Translations under genes and position numbers: made by a program
The notes under the pieces: model-generated
Database searches by the model: none
The model's input: the letters and a program-made list of their open reading frames with translations, nothing else
What the model was told of the DNA's origin: nothing
Assembly (NCBI GenBank): GCA_934525675.1
Contig: CAKSZH010000008.1
Coordinates: 35,658-99,657, forward strand
Length of the DNA: 64,000 nucleotides
Reading direction: 5' to 3'
Source of the DNA: an uncultured Eubacteriales bacterium
GTDB taxonomy: Bacteria > Bacillota > Clostridia > Oscillospirales > CAG-272
Part shown: piece by piece, positions 49,834 through 58,270 of the stretch
Layout of the letters: each line of letters opens with the position of its first letter
Numbering within the stretch: position 1 is the stretch's first letter

Positions 49834-50547
49834 ATGCCGGACTTGCTGAATCTTTTGTGGGTGTTTCTTTCGTCGGTGCTTGCCGTCGCATACCTGTTTT
49901 TGATTACCAAGATCCTTGGGTACAGACAATTGTCCCAGCTCTCGCCGTTTGATTACGTCAACGGCATTTCCATCGGTTCGATCGCGGCGAATCTTGCGAC
50001 CAACCCGGAGGACTGGGCGGAGCATTTGGTGGCGCTCACCGTGTTCGGCGCCCTGACGCTGCTCGGTTCCTTCCTGACCGACCGTTTCATCCGTGTCCGC
50101 CGCTTTATATCCGGAACGCCGCTGGTACTCCTGGACCACGGGAAGCTGTTTGAAAAGAACTTCCGGCGGGGAAAGCTCGATCTCGGCGAATTCCAGACGC
50201 TCTGCCGCGCGGCGGGGTATTTTGACCTGTCTGCGGTTTCCACGGCGATCCTGGAGGAAAACGGAAGTCTTTCGGTGTTCCCGAAGAGCGCCGACCGCCC
50301 GGTAACGGCAAAAGACATGAACCTGACGCTTCCCGAAGACGAGCTTCCTGCGGCGGTGGTACTTGACGGCAAGATCATGAAGGAAAATCTCAAAACAATG
50401 GGGAAAGAGGAGAACTGGCTCCGCGAGGCATTGAAAAAGCAGCAGTATTCCCAGGTAAAGGACGTGTTTCTCGCAACGTTGACGCAGAGCGGAACGCTGA
50501 CCGTTTTCCCCTACGGCGGGGAATTCGACAAGGATCTGTTTACCTGA
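49834..50547 (+). CDS. YetF-like (DUF421) membrane protein
   Basis: 237 residues. Three N-terminal transmembrane helices (VFLSSVLAVAYLFLITKILG first), with the family motif LSPFDYVNGISIGSIAANLA, then a cytosolic domain with ISGTPLVLLDHGKL and ILEENGSLSVFPK, which are the conserved parts of DUF421/YetF. Function unknown; B. subtilis relatives are membrane proteins expressed in spores or under stress. GAGGTGAT precedes the ATG. Single gene. Confidence 0.9.
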   Translation: MPDLLNLLWVFLSSVLAVAYLFLITKILGYRQLSQLSPFDYVNGISIGSIAANLATNPEDWAEHLVALTVFGALTLLGSFLTDRFIRVRRFISGTPLVLLDHGKLFEKNFRRGKLDLGEFQTLCRAAGYFDLSAVSTAILEENGSLSVFPKSADRPVTAKDMNLTLPEDELPAAVVLDGKIMKENLKTMGKEENWLREALKKQQYSQVKDVFLATLTQSGTLTVFPYGGEFDKDLFT

Positions 50548-50636
50548 AAAAAGCGGGGGGACGTGTCGGAATTCCGGCGGTCAATCCGTCGATTGGCGTG
50601 CCGTTCCCGCCTTTGATGATTTCCATACCGGTCCGA

Positions 50637-50672
50637 AACAAAAAACCTGCGGAGAAATCTCTCTCCGCAGGT
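50637..50672 (-). terminator. Terminator of the rimO-pgsA operon
   Basis: ACCTGCGGAGA pairs with TCTCCGCAGGT; the minus strand then runs into TTTTTTGTTT. The plus strand also has ATTTT after it, so it may serve the YetF-like gene too. Confidence 0.8.
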
Positions 50673-50717
50673 ATTTTGCTGTATGAATCATAAAACCGCC
50701 GCCGGAATTTTGGACAA

Positions 50718-51293
50718 TCATTTCTCCGGGTCAAGGAATTTCCAGTACGACACCATGTAATTGATCCCCGACCAGACCGTCATGACGGCGGCGCAGGCAA
50801 GCGTTGCGTAGGACAGGATCAGGTACTGATTGAGAAAGGGAATAAACGGCTCGACCAGCATGGTGATGATGCAGGTGACCTGGGTTCCGGTCTTGAATTT
50901 TCCGAGTTTGTTTGCCGCGATCACCACATGCGCCGAGGAGGACGAAGCGACCAGGCGGATGGAGGTGACGGCAAGCTCGCGGAAGATGACCAGCATGGTG
51001 ACAATAAAGAGTACCGTGCGGAACACCGGCGCGTCGGTTCTGTAAATGATGCAGAGCAGTGCGGCGATGACCATGAATTTGTCTGCGAGCGGGTCGAGAA
51101 ACTTTCCGAAATCCGTAATGAGACCGCGTTTGCGGGCGATCTTCCCGTCAAACAGGTCGGTTAAGGACGCGGCGGTGAAGATCACGCACCCGACGATCGC
51201 CGCCCATGCCTCGGTCCGCCAGACCATCATGACGACGATGAACACCGGGACCAGAAGGATCCGGAGCACCGTCAGCTTGTTCGGAAGATTCAT
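50718..51293 (-). CDS. pgsA: CDP-diacylglycerol--glycerol-3-phosphate phosphatidyltransferase
   Basis: 191 residues with four to six transmembrane helices. The CDP-alcohol transferase signature D-x2-DG-x2-AR-x8-G-x3-D-x3-D is complete: DLFDGKIARKRGLITDFGKF LDPLADK (residues about 44-72, read without the gap). It makes phosphatidylglycerol phosphate. The start overlaps rimO's stop by four bases (ATGA). This gene pair, rimO followed by pgsA, is common in Firmicutes. Compare the second family member at 54904. Confidence 0.93.
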   Translation of the reverse strand: MNLPNKLTVLRILLVPVFIVVMMVWRTEAWAAIVGCVIFTAASLTDLFDGKIARKRGLITDFGKFLDPLADKFMVIAALLCIIYRTDAPVFRTVLFIVTMLVIFRELAVTSIRLVASSSSAHVVIAANKLGKFKTGTQVTCIITMLVEPFIPFLNQYLILSYATLACAAVMTVWSGINYMVSYWKFLDPEK

Positions 51294-52660
51294 TTGTTTT
51301 CCTCCTCTCGGATGGAACTCGATACGGCAAATCCGTACAGATCGTAATCGACCGCCTCGCGCACCTTGACGTCCACGAAGGAACCTTCGGCAACGCGCAC
51401 GCCTTCCGGCGCTTTGAAGTATACCTTCCCGTCAATGTCCGGCGCGTCCGCGGCACTTCTGCCGAAGTGGGTATCCGCCGCCGCGTCAAAGCCTTCGGTG
51501 AGGACACGGACAACGGTGCCGATTTTTTTCTCGTTCTGCCGCCCGTTGATCTCCATCTGGATTTTCATGATTGCGTCGGCACGGTCCTGCTTGACCTGCT
51601 CGTCGATCTGATCGGGGAAGTCGTAGGCGGGGGTACCCTCCTCGCGGGAGTACGGGAACACACCCGCGTGTTCGAATTCGGTTTCCTTTACGAATTCGCA
51701 CAGCTCGTTGAAATCCTCCTCTGTCTCTCCGGGGAAGCCGGTGATGAAGGTGGTGCGAAGCACGAGACCGGGAATTTCCGCCCGCAGCTTTTTCACAACG
51801 TCCCGGACCATCTTCCCGTCGCCGTGACGGTTCATGGCGCGGAGCATATGATCGCTTATGTGCTGGAGCGGCAGGTCGATGTACTTGAGAATGCGCGGGT
51901 TGTCGCGGATCTCCCGAATCAGCTCGTCGGTGATCTTATCGGGGTAGCAGTAGAGCAGGCGGATCCACGGGATGTTTGTCTCCTCGGTAATCCTATGCAG
52001 AAGCTCCGCAAGCGAGTACTTGCCGTAGAGGTCTTTTCCGTAGCGGGTGATGTCCTGCGCGATGATGGTCAGTTCTTTTACGCCGAGTTCTTCCAGCTGC
52101 TTTGCTTCGGCAACAAGGTCCTCCATGGGGCGGCTGCGGAATCTGCCGCGGATGTAGGGAATGGCGCAGTAGGCACAGCGGTTGTCGCACCCCTCCGCGA
52201 TCTTGAGGTACGCGGCATATTCGGGGGTGGTGAGTACGCGGTCGCCGCCGAGCGGGACGGTATCCTTGTCGTCAAAGCAGGCGTAGCGTGCCTTGGCTTT
52301 TCCCTTGGGGGCGGTAGCTGCCCTGACAGCGTCCACGATGTGGTGCAGACCGCCGACGCCGAGCACCGCGTCCACCTCGGGGAATTCGGAGAGGACTTCC
52401 TCGCGGTAGCGTTCCGCCAGGCATCCGGTAACGATGATTGCCTTCAGGTGTCCGTGCTTTTTGAGCCATGCGACGTCGAGAATGTTGTCTATGGATTCTT
52501 TTTTCGCGCTTTCGATGAAGGCGCAGGTATTGATGATGATGACATCCGCTTCGGTGTCCTCGGGGGTGATTTCGTATCCCGCCTCGACGACCTCGTGAAG
52601 CATGACCTCGGTATCCAGCTGGTTCTTGGGGCAACCGAGGGAAACAAAACCGATTTTCAT
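51290..52660 (-). CDS. rimO: Ribosomal protein S12 methylthiotransferase RimO
   Basis: 456 residues. N-terminal UPF0004 domain (SLGCPKNQLDTEVMLHEV with three cysteine-bearing segments), radical SAM motif CDNRCAYC, and a C-terminal TRAM domain. SLGCPKNQLD and GRFRSRPMEDL identify RimO rather than MiaB. It adds a methylthio group to Asp of S12. ATG 52660 follows GTGAGGT; the longer open frame upstream passes through the promoter. It is cotranscribed with pgsA. Confidence 0.96.
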   Translation of the reverse strand: MKIGFVSLGCPKNQLDTEVMLHEVVEAGYEITPEDTEADVIIINTCAFIESAKKESIDNILDVAWLKKHGHLKAIIVTGCLAERYREEVLSEFPEVDAVLGVGGLHHIVDAVRAATAPKGKAKARYACFDDKDTVPLGGDRVLTTPEYAAYLKIAEGCDNRCAYCAIPYIRGRFRSRPMEDLVAEAKQLEELGVKELTIIAQDITRYGKDLYGKYSLAELLHRITEETNIPWIRLLYCYPDKITDELIREIRDNPRILKYIDLPLQHISDHMLRAMNRHGDGKMVRDVVKKLRAEIPGLVLRTTFITGFPGETEEDFNELCEFVKETEFEHAGVFPYSREEGTPAYDFPDQIDEQVKQDRADAIMKIQMEINGRQNEKKIGTVVRVLTEGFDAAADTHFGRSAADAPDIDGKVYFKAPEGVRVAEGSFVDVKVREAVDYDLYGFAVSSSIREEENK

Positions 52661-52688
52661 AGAGACCTCACAGTATTTCAGTAATTTC

Positions 52689-52717
52689 AGTATAACATCG
52701 TGTGAGAAAAAAGTCAA
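52689..52717 (-). promoter_or_regulatory. Sigma-A promoter of rimO-pgsA
   Basis: On the minus strand TTGACT, 17 bp, TATACT. Confidence 0.75.
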
Positions 52718-52754
52718 GAATTTTCGGATTCCTATGGAATTTCCGCCCGGAATA

Positions 52755-52763
52755 TGGTACAAT
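52755..52763 (+). promoter_or_regulatory. Extended -10 promoter candidate for the alcohol dehydrogenase gene
   Basis: TGGTACAAT is an extended -10 (TG-n-TACAAT) with no clear -35. The gene starts about 225 bp later. Confidence 0.4.
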
Positions 52764-52987
52764 GATTTCAAGTAGGCGCGGAGTGTGCGGGAGCGGGATC
52801 CGGCGGCGATGTGCGGACGGAGTCCGCGCGGAGCCTGACGGCGGGCACCGCTCACGGAGCGACGCGCCGCGGACAGAGCAGCCCGTACCTGCGTGGCTGA
52901 ATATTGGCGCGGGGAAATCCGGAAATGCTACGGAATTGCCCTGCGGCAGGATTTTCCGGATAAACTGACAGAAACGGGAAAGAATAC

Positions 52988-54136
52988 ATGATGAAAGAAT
53001 TTGCGGTGAGCACAAATATTTACTTCGGCGAGGGCGCCCTGGAGCGTCTGGCGGCACTTCCGTACAGGAAGGTGCTGATCTTCACAGATCCGTTTGTCGC
53101 AAAAAGCGGACTGATCCGCCAGGTGACCGATCGGCTGGAGCGCGCGGGGATCCGGTATGAAGTGGATACCGACGTTGTGCCGGATCCTCCGGTGGAAAAG
53201 GTGGCAAGCGGTATCGCGGTTCTTCTGAAATCCCGCCCGGACTGCATCGTCGCGGTCGGCGGAGGTTCGGCGATTGACCTTGCCAAGGCGGTCCGCAAGT
53301 CTGCACAGCGGGTGGACGAGACCTGCAAGCCGAGCCTGATTGCCATCCCGACCACGAGCGGAACGGGCAGCGAGGTCACCTCCTTTGCGGTCGTGACCGA
53401 CCGGGAAAAGGGTGTCAAGTATCCGCTGGTCGCGCCGGACATGGTTCCGGACGAGGCGATTCTTGATGTGGAAATGGTGAAAAGCGTTCCCGCCGGCGTG
53501 ACGGCGGATACAGGGATGGACGTTCTGACCCATGCGATGGAGGCATACGTCAGCACCGCGGCGAACGATTTTTCGGACGCGCTTGCGGAAAAGGCGGTGT
53601 CGCTTGTCGGGCAGTACCTGCTCCGGTCCCAGGCGAACGCGGAGGATACCGAAGCAAGAGAAAAAATGCACACGGCAGCCTGCCTTGCGGGACTTGCCTT
53701 CAATGCGGTCTCTCTCGGACTGAACCACGGCATGGCACACCAGCTCGGTGCACAGTTCCATATCCCGCACGGACGTGCCAATGCCATTTTGCTCCCCAAC
53801 ATCGTGGAATACAACGCGGCAATCGGCCCGCGCGAGGTGCCGGCAGGGGAATATTCGCCCTGTGTCAGGAAATACTGCAATCTTGCACGCATCCTGGGAC
53901 TTGCCCAGAACGATGAAGCAACCACTATCCGTGCGCTTGCCGGATATATCCGTTTTCTGAATCAGGAGATGGGGATCCCGCTTCGCGTGAGCGGAACCGG
54001 AACCGTCGGTGAGGCGGACTATCTCGCCCGCATCGGAACCATGGCAAACGCTGCGCTTGCCGATGCCTGCACGGCGACCAATCCCCGCGTGCCGACTGCA
54101 GGGGAGGTCATGGCGCTGTACCGTAAGGTGTTCTGA
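52988..54136 (+). CDS. Iron-containing alcohol dehydrogenase
   Basis: 382 residues, type III alcohol dehydrogenase. NAD site: VAVGGGSAIDLAKAV; metal-binding residues: TGMDVLTHAMEAYVS, LGLNHGMAHQLGAQFHIPHG. PTTSGTGSEVTSFAV is the conserved substrate/cofactor loop. The family makes alcohols from aldehydes with NAD(P)H in fermentation; relatives include PduQ- and 1,3-propanediol-type enzymes. The substrate is not deducible. GGAAAG precedes ATG 52988; the next ATG at 52991 is equally possible. Confidence 0.92.
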   Translation: MMKEFAVSTNIYFGEGALERLAALPYRKVLIFTDPFVAKSGLIRQVTDRLERAGIRYEVDTDVVPDPPVEKVASGIAVLLKSRPDCIVAVGGGSAIDLAKAVRKSAQRVDETCKPSLIAIPTTSGTGSEVTSFAVVTDREKGVKYPLVAPDMVPDEAILDVEMVKSVPAGVTADTGMDVLTHAMEAYVSTAANDFSDALAEKAVSLVGQYLLRSQANAEDTEAREKMHTAACLAGLAFNAVSLGLNHGMAHQLGAQFHIPHGRANAILLPNIVEYNAAIGPREVPAGEYSPCVRKYCNLARILGLAQNDEATTIRALAGYIRFLNQEMGIPLRVSGTGTVGEADYLARIGTMANAALADACTATNPRVPTAGEVMALYRKVF

Positions 54137-54167
54137 AAAGAGTCCCGGGAAAGAAAGGAATTTTCAA

Positions 54168-54686
54168 ATGAAACGTGTTCTTGGTGTATTGCTTGCGCTC
54201 CTTTGCGTTGCGGGCGCAATGTCGCTGTTTGCCTGTTCTTCCGACAAGGACAGCGGAAAGACGGTCGACCTCTCCGGGCTTGTGAACGGGTTTGTTTCGT
54301 CCTATTCGCTTACCGGGGGAAAAGTATATGAAAAGAATTCCGCACCGCTGGACGAAATGCAGATCTTCGACCTGTATTACAAGGACGGCAAGGCGGCGGA
54401 TTTTTCAAAGGTGGAGGAATATGTCGTTTATCTGGATACCTCCGACAACGCTTCCGACACCGAGATCGGCGTTTTCCGCCTTGCAAAGGACGCGGATACG
54501 ACTGAGTTTCTGTCCTACCTCCGCGCACGGCGCGACAATCTGCTTGCGGAAAATGAGCGTTACCCGTTTGATACGGGCGCTTTGGACGAGGCAAAGTTCG
54601 GCTCGGTCGGGCAGTACGTCTATTATGTGATCCTGCGCGGTCACAGCGCCGAGACGGAGTCCGCGATCAAGGCGGCGCTCAAGTGA
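54168..54686 (+). CDS. DUF4358 lipoprotein
   Basis: 172 residues. Signal peptide with lipobox SLFAC (Cys near residue 23). The outer part (LVNGFVSSYSLTGGKVYEKN, then LYYKDGKAADFSKVEEYVVY and GVFRLAKDADTTEFLSYLRA) fits DUF4358, a small clostridial lipoprotein family of unknown function. AAGAAAGGAA precedes ATG 54168, 31 bp after the dehydrogenase stop, so it may share its transcript. Confidence 0.85.
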   Translation: MKRVLGVLLALLCVAGAMSLFACSSDKDSGKTVDLSGLVNGFVSSYSLTGGKVYEKNSAPLDEMQIFDLYYKDGKAADFSKVEEYVVYLDTSDNASDTEIGVFRLAKDADTTEFLSYLRARRDNLLAENERYPFDTGALDEAKFGSVGQYVYYVILRGHSAETESAIKAALK

Positions 54687-54692
54687 TTTCTG

Positions 54693-54726
54693 ACGGTTCC
54701 CGCCCCCTTTGCGGGAGCCGTTTTCT
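54693..54726 (+). terminator. Terminator after the DUF4358 gene
   Basis: ACGGTTCCCGC-N7-GCGGGAGCCGT stem followed by TTTTC. Confidence 0.75.
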
Positions 54727-54795
54727 GTGAGGAGCACGGCAAACGGTGACAGCCAATCGACAGACGGCAACGAGCAGGAGTTGCTTCGGAATAAT

Positions 54796-54824
54796 TTGAC
54801 AAATAAAGACAACCGTGATATACT
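54796..54824 (+). promoter_or_regulatory. Sigma-A promoter for the second CDP-alcohol transferase
   Basis: TTGACA, 17 bp, TATACT. Confidence 0.8.
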
Positions 54825-54903
54825 ATAAACAACAGGTGCGTATCCATGACCGGAGTATACTGCCGCCCGGTCCTGTAATCGGGATGACGTATGGAGGGTG
54901 TGA

Positions 54904-55536
54904 ATGAGCAATAAGGTTACAAAACGGCTGACAAAGAAGGACATTCTGACTGTACCGAATGCGCTTTCGCTTTTGCGGCTGCTTCTGATCCCGGTGATCG
55001 TATGGATGTACTGCGCAAAGAACTGGCACATTGCCGCGGCGGGAGTGATTCTCTTTTCCACGGCGACGGACATTGTGGACGGTTGGGTCGCCCGTACTTA
55101 TCACATGGTCTCCGATCTCGGCAAATTCCTTGATCCGGTGGCGGACAAGCTCACACAGATGTCCATGATCGTCTGCCTCGGGTATGAAGCGTTGTTTGTA
55201 CGGGAGAATCCCGGTTTTCTGCACATTCTCATTGCCCTCCTTGCCCTGTTTGCGGGCAAGGAGATCATCATGGTGGTGGTCGGTTCCGTCGTTCTGAAAA
55301 AGACCGATACCATCAACAGCGCCAAGTGGTACGGAAAAGCGACGACGGTGGTGCTGTACTGCGCGATGCTTGCTCTGTTTGTGTTTCCGCGGATGCCGGA
55401 GTGGGTGGGACCCGTACTGCTCGCAATCTGCGCGGCTGCCATTCTGTTTACCTTGGTGCGATATCTGATGTTCTACGCATCTCTTCTCCGTGCGGAAAAG
55501 CAGAAGCAGAACGGCGAGGACCGGCAGGAGGATTAA
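54904..55536 (+). CDS. CDP-alcohol phosphatidyltransferase family protein
   Basis: 210 residues with about six helices. The signature is TDIVDGWVARTYHMVSDLGKF then LDPVADK, complete. It is related to PgsA at 50718 but diverged (different N-terminus MSNKVTKRLTKKDILTVPNA, basic polar C-terminus with EKQKQNGEDRQED). It could make cardiolipin, phosphatidylglycerol phosphate or another lipid head group. GGAGGGTG precedes the ATG. Single gene with its own promoter and terminator. Confidence 0.88.
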   Translation: MSNKVTKRLTKKDILTVPNALSLLRLLLIPVIVWMYCAKNWHIAAAGVILFSTATDIVDGWVARTYHMVSDLGKFLDPVADKLTQMSMIVCLGYEALFVRENPGFLHILIALLALFAGKEIIMVVVGSVVLKKTDTINSAKWYGKATTVVLYCAMLALFVFPRMPEWVGPVLLAICAAAILFTLVRYLMFYASLLRAEKQKQNGEDRQED

Positions 55537-55583
55537 CAGAAACGTTTGTAGCAGGAGAGCCGGAAGGCTCCCCTGCTCAATTT

Positions 55584-55624
55584 CCCCGCCCGGCCGGAAA
55601 CGGTCGGGCGGGGGCGTTTCTTTT
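55584..55624 (+). terminator. Terminator after the CDP-alcohol transferase
   Basis: CCCCGCCCGgCC and GGtCGGGCGGGG hairpin followed by GTTTCTTTTC. Confidence 0.75.
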
Positions 55625-55752
55625 CGGGGACCGGCGGAACTTCTGAGCCCATCCCCGGATGTTCCGCGCAACCGTTGAAGAACGGGGTAACCGCATATCT
55701 CGGGCATCCCTCCGGCTGCCGTCCTTCTGTCCCGCAAATTTTCCGAAAGCTC

Positions 55753-55781
55753 TTGAAAACCAATCAACCTTGTGGTATAAT
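55753..55781 (+). promoter_or_regulatory. Sigma-A promoter for the Rrf2 gene
   Basis: TTGAAA, 17 bp, TATAAT. Confidence 0.75.
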
Positions 55782-55874
55782 AGGATTATAGACGCAGACG
55801 GAAGCGGCAAGTGTTCCGTCCGGCACATTGCAGAGGGGGAAGTACGCCCGCCAGGCATCTGAGAAGGAGAGACT

Positions 55875-56300
55875 ATGAAAATTTCCACCAAGGGAAGATA
55901 CGCGCTCCGGGTCATGATCGACCTTGCGGAGCATGATGACGGGCAGTACGTCGCGCTCAAGGAGATCGCGGAGCGGCAGGAGATATCGGTCAAGTATCTG
56001 GAGAGCATTGTGGTGGCGCTGTCCCGCGCGGGCTTTCTTGACGGTGTGCGGGGAAAGGGCGGCGGATACAGACTCACCCGAAAGCCGGAGGAATACACGG
56101 TCGGGAGTATTCTGCGCCTTGCGGAGGGTCCGCTTTCCCCGGTCGCGTGCCTGGATACCTGCCCCAATTCCTGCAAGCGTTCCGCCGACTGCAAAACCCT
56201 CCCCATGTGGCGGAATTTCAGCAAACTGGTCAACGGCTATTTCGACAGCATTACCCTTGCGGATTTCCTGACCGGACCGGAGAATACGCCCGCCGGATAA
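55875..56300 (+). CDS. Rrf2 family transcriptional regulator
   Basis: 141 residues with a winged helix-turn-helix (KGRYALRVMIDLAEH, ISVKYLESIVVALSRAGFLD, GKGGGYRL) and a cysteine cluster ACLDTCPNSCKRSADC (spacings 3, 3 and 5) in the usual place for an iron-sulfur ligand loop. Relatives are IscR (Fe-S biogenesis), CymR (cysteine) and NsrR (NO). No partner genes are close, so its target is unknown. GAAGGAGAG precedes the ATG. Confidence 0.9.
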   Translation: MKISTKGRYALRVMIDLAEHDDGQYVALKEIAERQEISVKYLESIVVALSRAGFLDGVRGKGGGYRLTRKPEEYTVGSILRLAEGPLSPVACLDTCPNSCKRSADCKTLPMWRNFSKLVNGYFDSITLADFLTGPENTPAG

Positions 56301-56342
56301 ATTCCGGAGCCGGTTTTCCCGGTACAGCCCCCGAAAACAGTT

Positions 56343-56384
56343 CCCGCCCCGTCAGCCAAACGGCTGACGGGGCGGGATTTTAAT
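56343..56384 (+). terminator. Terminator after the Rrf2 gene
   Basis: CCCGCCCCGTCAGCC-aaac-GGCTGACGGGGCGGG stem followed by ATTTTAA. Confidence 0.85.
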
Positions 56385-56396
56385 ACGTCGGAGACA

Positions 56397-57467
56397 TTAT
56401 TGCAGATTCCGGATCCAGTCAAACAGCGCCGTGACGATGTCGCCGCCGAAGAAATTGGCGGTGTCCGACGGCACGGTGACCGTCTGATACGTTTTGCCGA
56501 GTTCCGTCAGCTTTACAGTCAGAAGCCCGGTCTGTGCCGGATACGGGGCAGGCGCGACTGCACTGTCGATCATCAGCAGAGGAACGCGAAGCTCCTGTGC
56601 AAACGAAACGGCGGAGCGCAGATGGTATTCCTCCGGTTTTTTATCGTAGCTTGCCTGGCGGATCAATTGCATCATGTAAGCGGCGGTGTCTTCATCCACC
56701 GAATCGATGTATGCCTTGAGATCGGCGATGGGATTGGTCACGGCACAGCCGCGGACGCGGTTGCCGGTATCAGTCGCCGCAAGCCGGAGCACCGCGATGG
56801 AACCGACACCGGAGCCGACCGCATAAACGGGCAGATTCTTCAAGAACAGGGAATGATCCAGAATGTTCAGCAGATTCGTAACGTCCGCGAAATCCCCGCC
56901 CCATGCCTTGGAGGCGCCCTTGCTGTTGCCCTGTCCTCTTGCATAAATGCGGATCACAATGGCGTTCTCTTTGCAGAAGGTCTCGCACAGCTTGTTGACT
57001 TCCGGAATATAGTCCGCTTTGGTCACCCGATCCGCAAAATACAGAATGATCGGGTACTCAGTATCCTCATAGTCGACGGGAAGAATGATGTCCGCAGCGA
57101 TCTGCAGGGTTGCCATCTGACCGGTCAGGGACTTATACGGCGTTTCGTACAGCATCTGATAAGCCTTGTACCCGCTGACCGTGAGCCCGGCAATGCCTTC
57201 GACGGCGATGACTCCGGAGATATGAGAAAGATCCTCCACAATCGTGTGCTGCTGTTCCGGCGGATCCACGACGGGCAACCCCGTCCATGACTCGGATTGC
57301 GATTCGGAGTCGTTTTCTCCCGGGGGATCGTTGGTTTCCGAAGAGGGATCGGATTCCGCAGTGCCGGCTTTGGTGAAGGTCTCTTCGCCCGGTTCCTGCC
57401 AGAAAGAACAGGCGCTCAGAAGGAGCAGGCTGGCAAGCAACAGGGTAAGTGTACGAATGACTTTCAT
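56397..57467 (-). CDS. Alpha/beta-hydrolase-like lipoprotein
   Basis: 356 residues. Lipobox LLSAC (Cys near 20), then a Glu/Ser/Pro-rich linker (to about residue 70). From residue 120 the fold looks like an alpha/beta hydrolase of the acetyl xylan esterase/S9 type (IILYFADRVT, AIVIRIYARGQGNSKG, NLPVYAVGSGVGSIAVLRLA). The usual nucleophile elbow GxSxG appears as V-G-S-G-V: serine is kept but both flanking glycines are Val, so activity is uncertain. It sits outside the membrane, perhaps acting on polysaccharide or peptide. A perfect promoter lies 35-60 bp upstream. Confidence 0.8.
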   Translation of the reverse strand: MKVIRTLTLLLASLLLLSACSFWQEPGEETFTKAGTAESDPSSETNDPPGENDSESQSESWTGLPVVDPPEQQHTIVEDLSHISGVIAVEGIAGLTVSGYKAYQMLYETPYKSLTGQMATLQIAADIILPVDYEDTEYPIILYFADRVTKADYIPEVNKLCETFCKENAIVIRIYARGQGNSKGASKAWGGDFADVTNLLNILDHSLFLKNLPVYAVGSGVGSIAVLRLAATDTGNRVRGCAVTNPIADLKAYIDSVDEDTAAYMMQLIRQASYDKKPEEYHLRSAVSFAQELRVPLLMIDSAVAPAPYPAQTGLLTVKLTELGKTYQTVTVPSDTANFFGGDIVTALFDWIRNLQ

Positions 57468-57500
57468 ATGTAACTCCAGATAGATAATATTTATATATTT

Positions 57501-57529
57501 ATCATATCATGTCGGGATATTTTTGTCAA
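57501..57529 (-). promoter_or_regulatory. Sigma-A promoter for the alpha/beta-hydrolase gene
   Basis: On the minus strand TTGACA, 17 bp, TATGAT. Confidence 0.8.
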
Positions 57530-57686
57530 GCAGCACCAAAGATTGAATGATTTTTCTGTATAAAAAGACAATGCCGCCGTGTCGGATGCCGTCCGGAACG
57601 GACGAACCGGTGCGGTTTTCCGTGATGTGTGTGACTTTTTGACAAAAATTCACTATCCTTTTTACACAATTCGTACAAAGGAAAAC

Positions 57687-57715
57687 TTGACATTCCCGCC
57701 GGAACGTAGTATAAT
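57687..57715 (+). promoter_or_regulatory. Consensus sigma-A promoter for the small gene at 57754
   Basis: TTGACA, 17 bp, TATAAT: perfect consensus. Confidence 0.85.
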
Positions 57716-57753
57716 CAAATTATCAAAATCGTCTTGGCAAAGGAGATGAGCAT

Positions 57754-57987
57754 ATGAAAAAAACCATTTGCAGGGTAGAATACGATACCGATACCGCCAC
57801 GCTGGTCAAAAAGACCGTGTCGGGAGAGTTCGGCGATCCCGCGGGATATGAGGAAAGCCTCTATATGACCGAAAAGGGCAACTATTTCCTGTACGTCAAC
57901 GGCGGGGAAGCGTCGATCCATCCCACCGAGGACATCAAGCGCATGGCGAAGGCTAAGGCAGACGAGTGGATCCGGGAGCACGAGTGA
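57754..57987 (+). CDS. Small conserved unknown protein
   Basis: 77 residues, cytosolic, no membrane segment. The sequence (KTICRVEYDTDTATLVKKTV, GDPAGYEESLYMTEKGNYFL, then PTEDIKRMAKAKADEWIREH) looks like a small beta-sheet plus helix fold, and similar short proteins are common in Clostridia. Function unknown. AAAGGAGA precedes the ATG, the promoter is perfect consensus, and a strong terminator follows, so this is a highly expressed independent gene. It is not MazE-like, so it is not the antitoxin of the following gene. Confidence 0.85.
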   Translation: MKKTICRVEYDTDTATLVKKTVSGEFGDPAGYEESLYMTEKGNYFLYVNGGEASIHPTEDIKRMAKAKADEWIREHE

Positions 57988-58072
57988 AGCTTCCCGCGTG
58001 ACAGATCACAAAGGACGGTCTTTTATGACAGGTCCTGTGTGATTCCGGCAACCGGCTTGATGAACCGTCAAA

Positions 58073-58110
58073 GCGAACCGCGGCACATTGTGCCGCGGTT
58101 CGTTTTTGTT
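58073..58110 (+). terminator. Terminator after the small gene
   Basis: GAACCGCGGCAC-att-GTGCCGCGGTTC stem followed by GTTTTTGTTT. Confidence 0.9.
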
Positions 58111-58140
58111 TCGACAAAATTCCGCTTTCTTTCATATACT
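58111..58140 (+). promoter_or_regulatory. Promoter candidate for the MazF-like gene
   Basis: TCGACA, 18 bp, TATACT. Confidence 0.45.
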
Positions 58141-58270
58141 GTGAATGCCGCAGACAGCCGTCCCGCCCTCCGGAATGAATTTCCTGTACGTTTTTTCGGG
58201 GAAGGCTGTTTAACTGCCGTACTGATCCGGCAAAAATATGGGTACGGAAGCAAAGAAAGGGGACAGAGAA

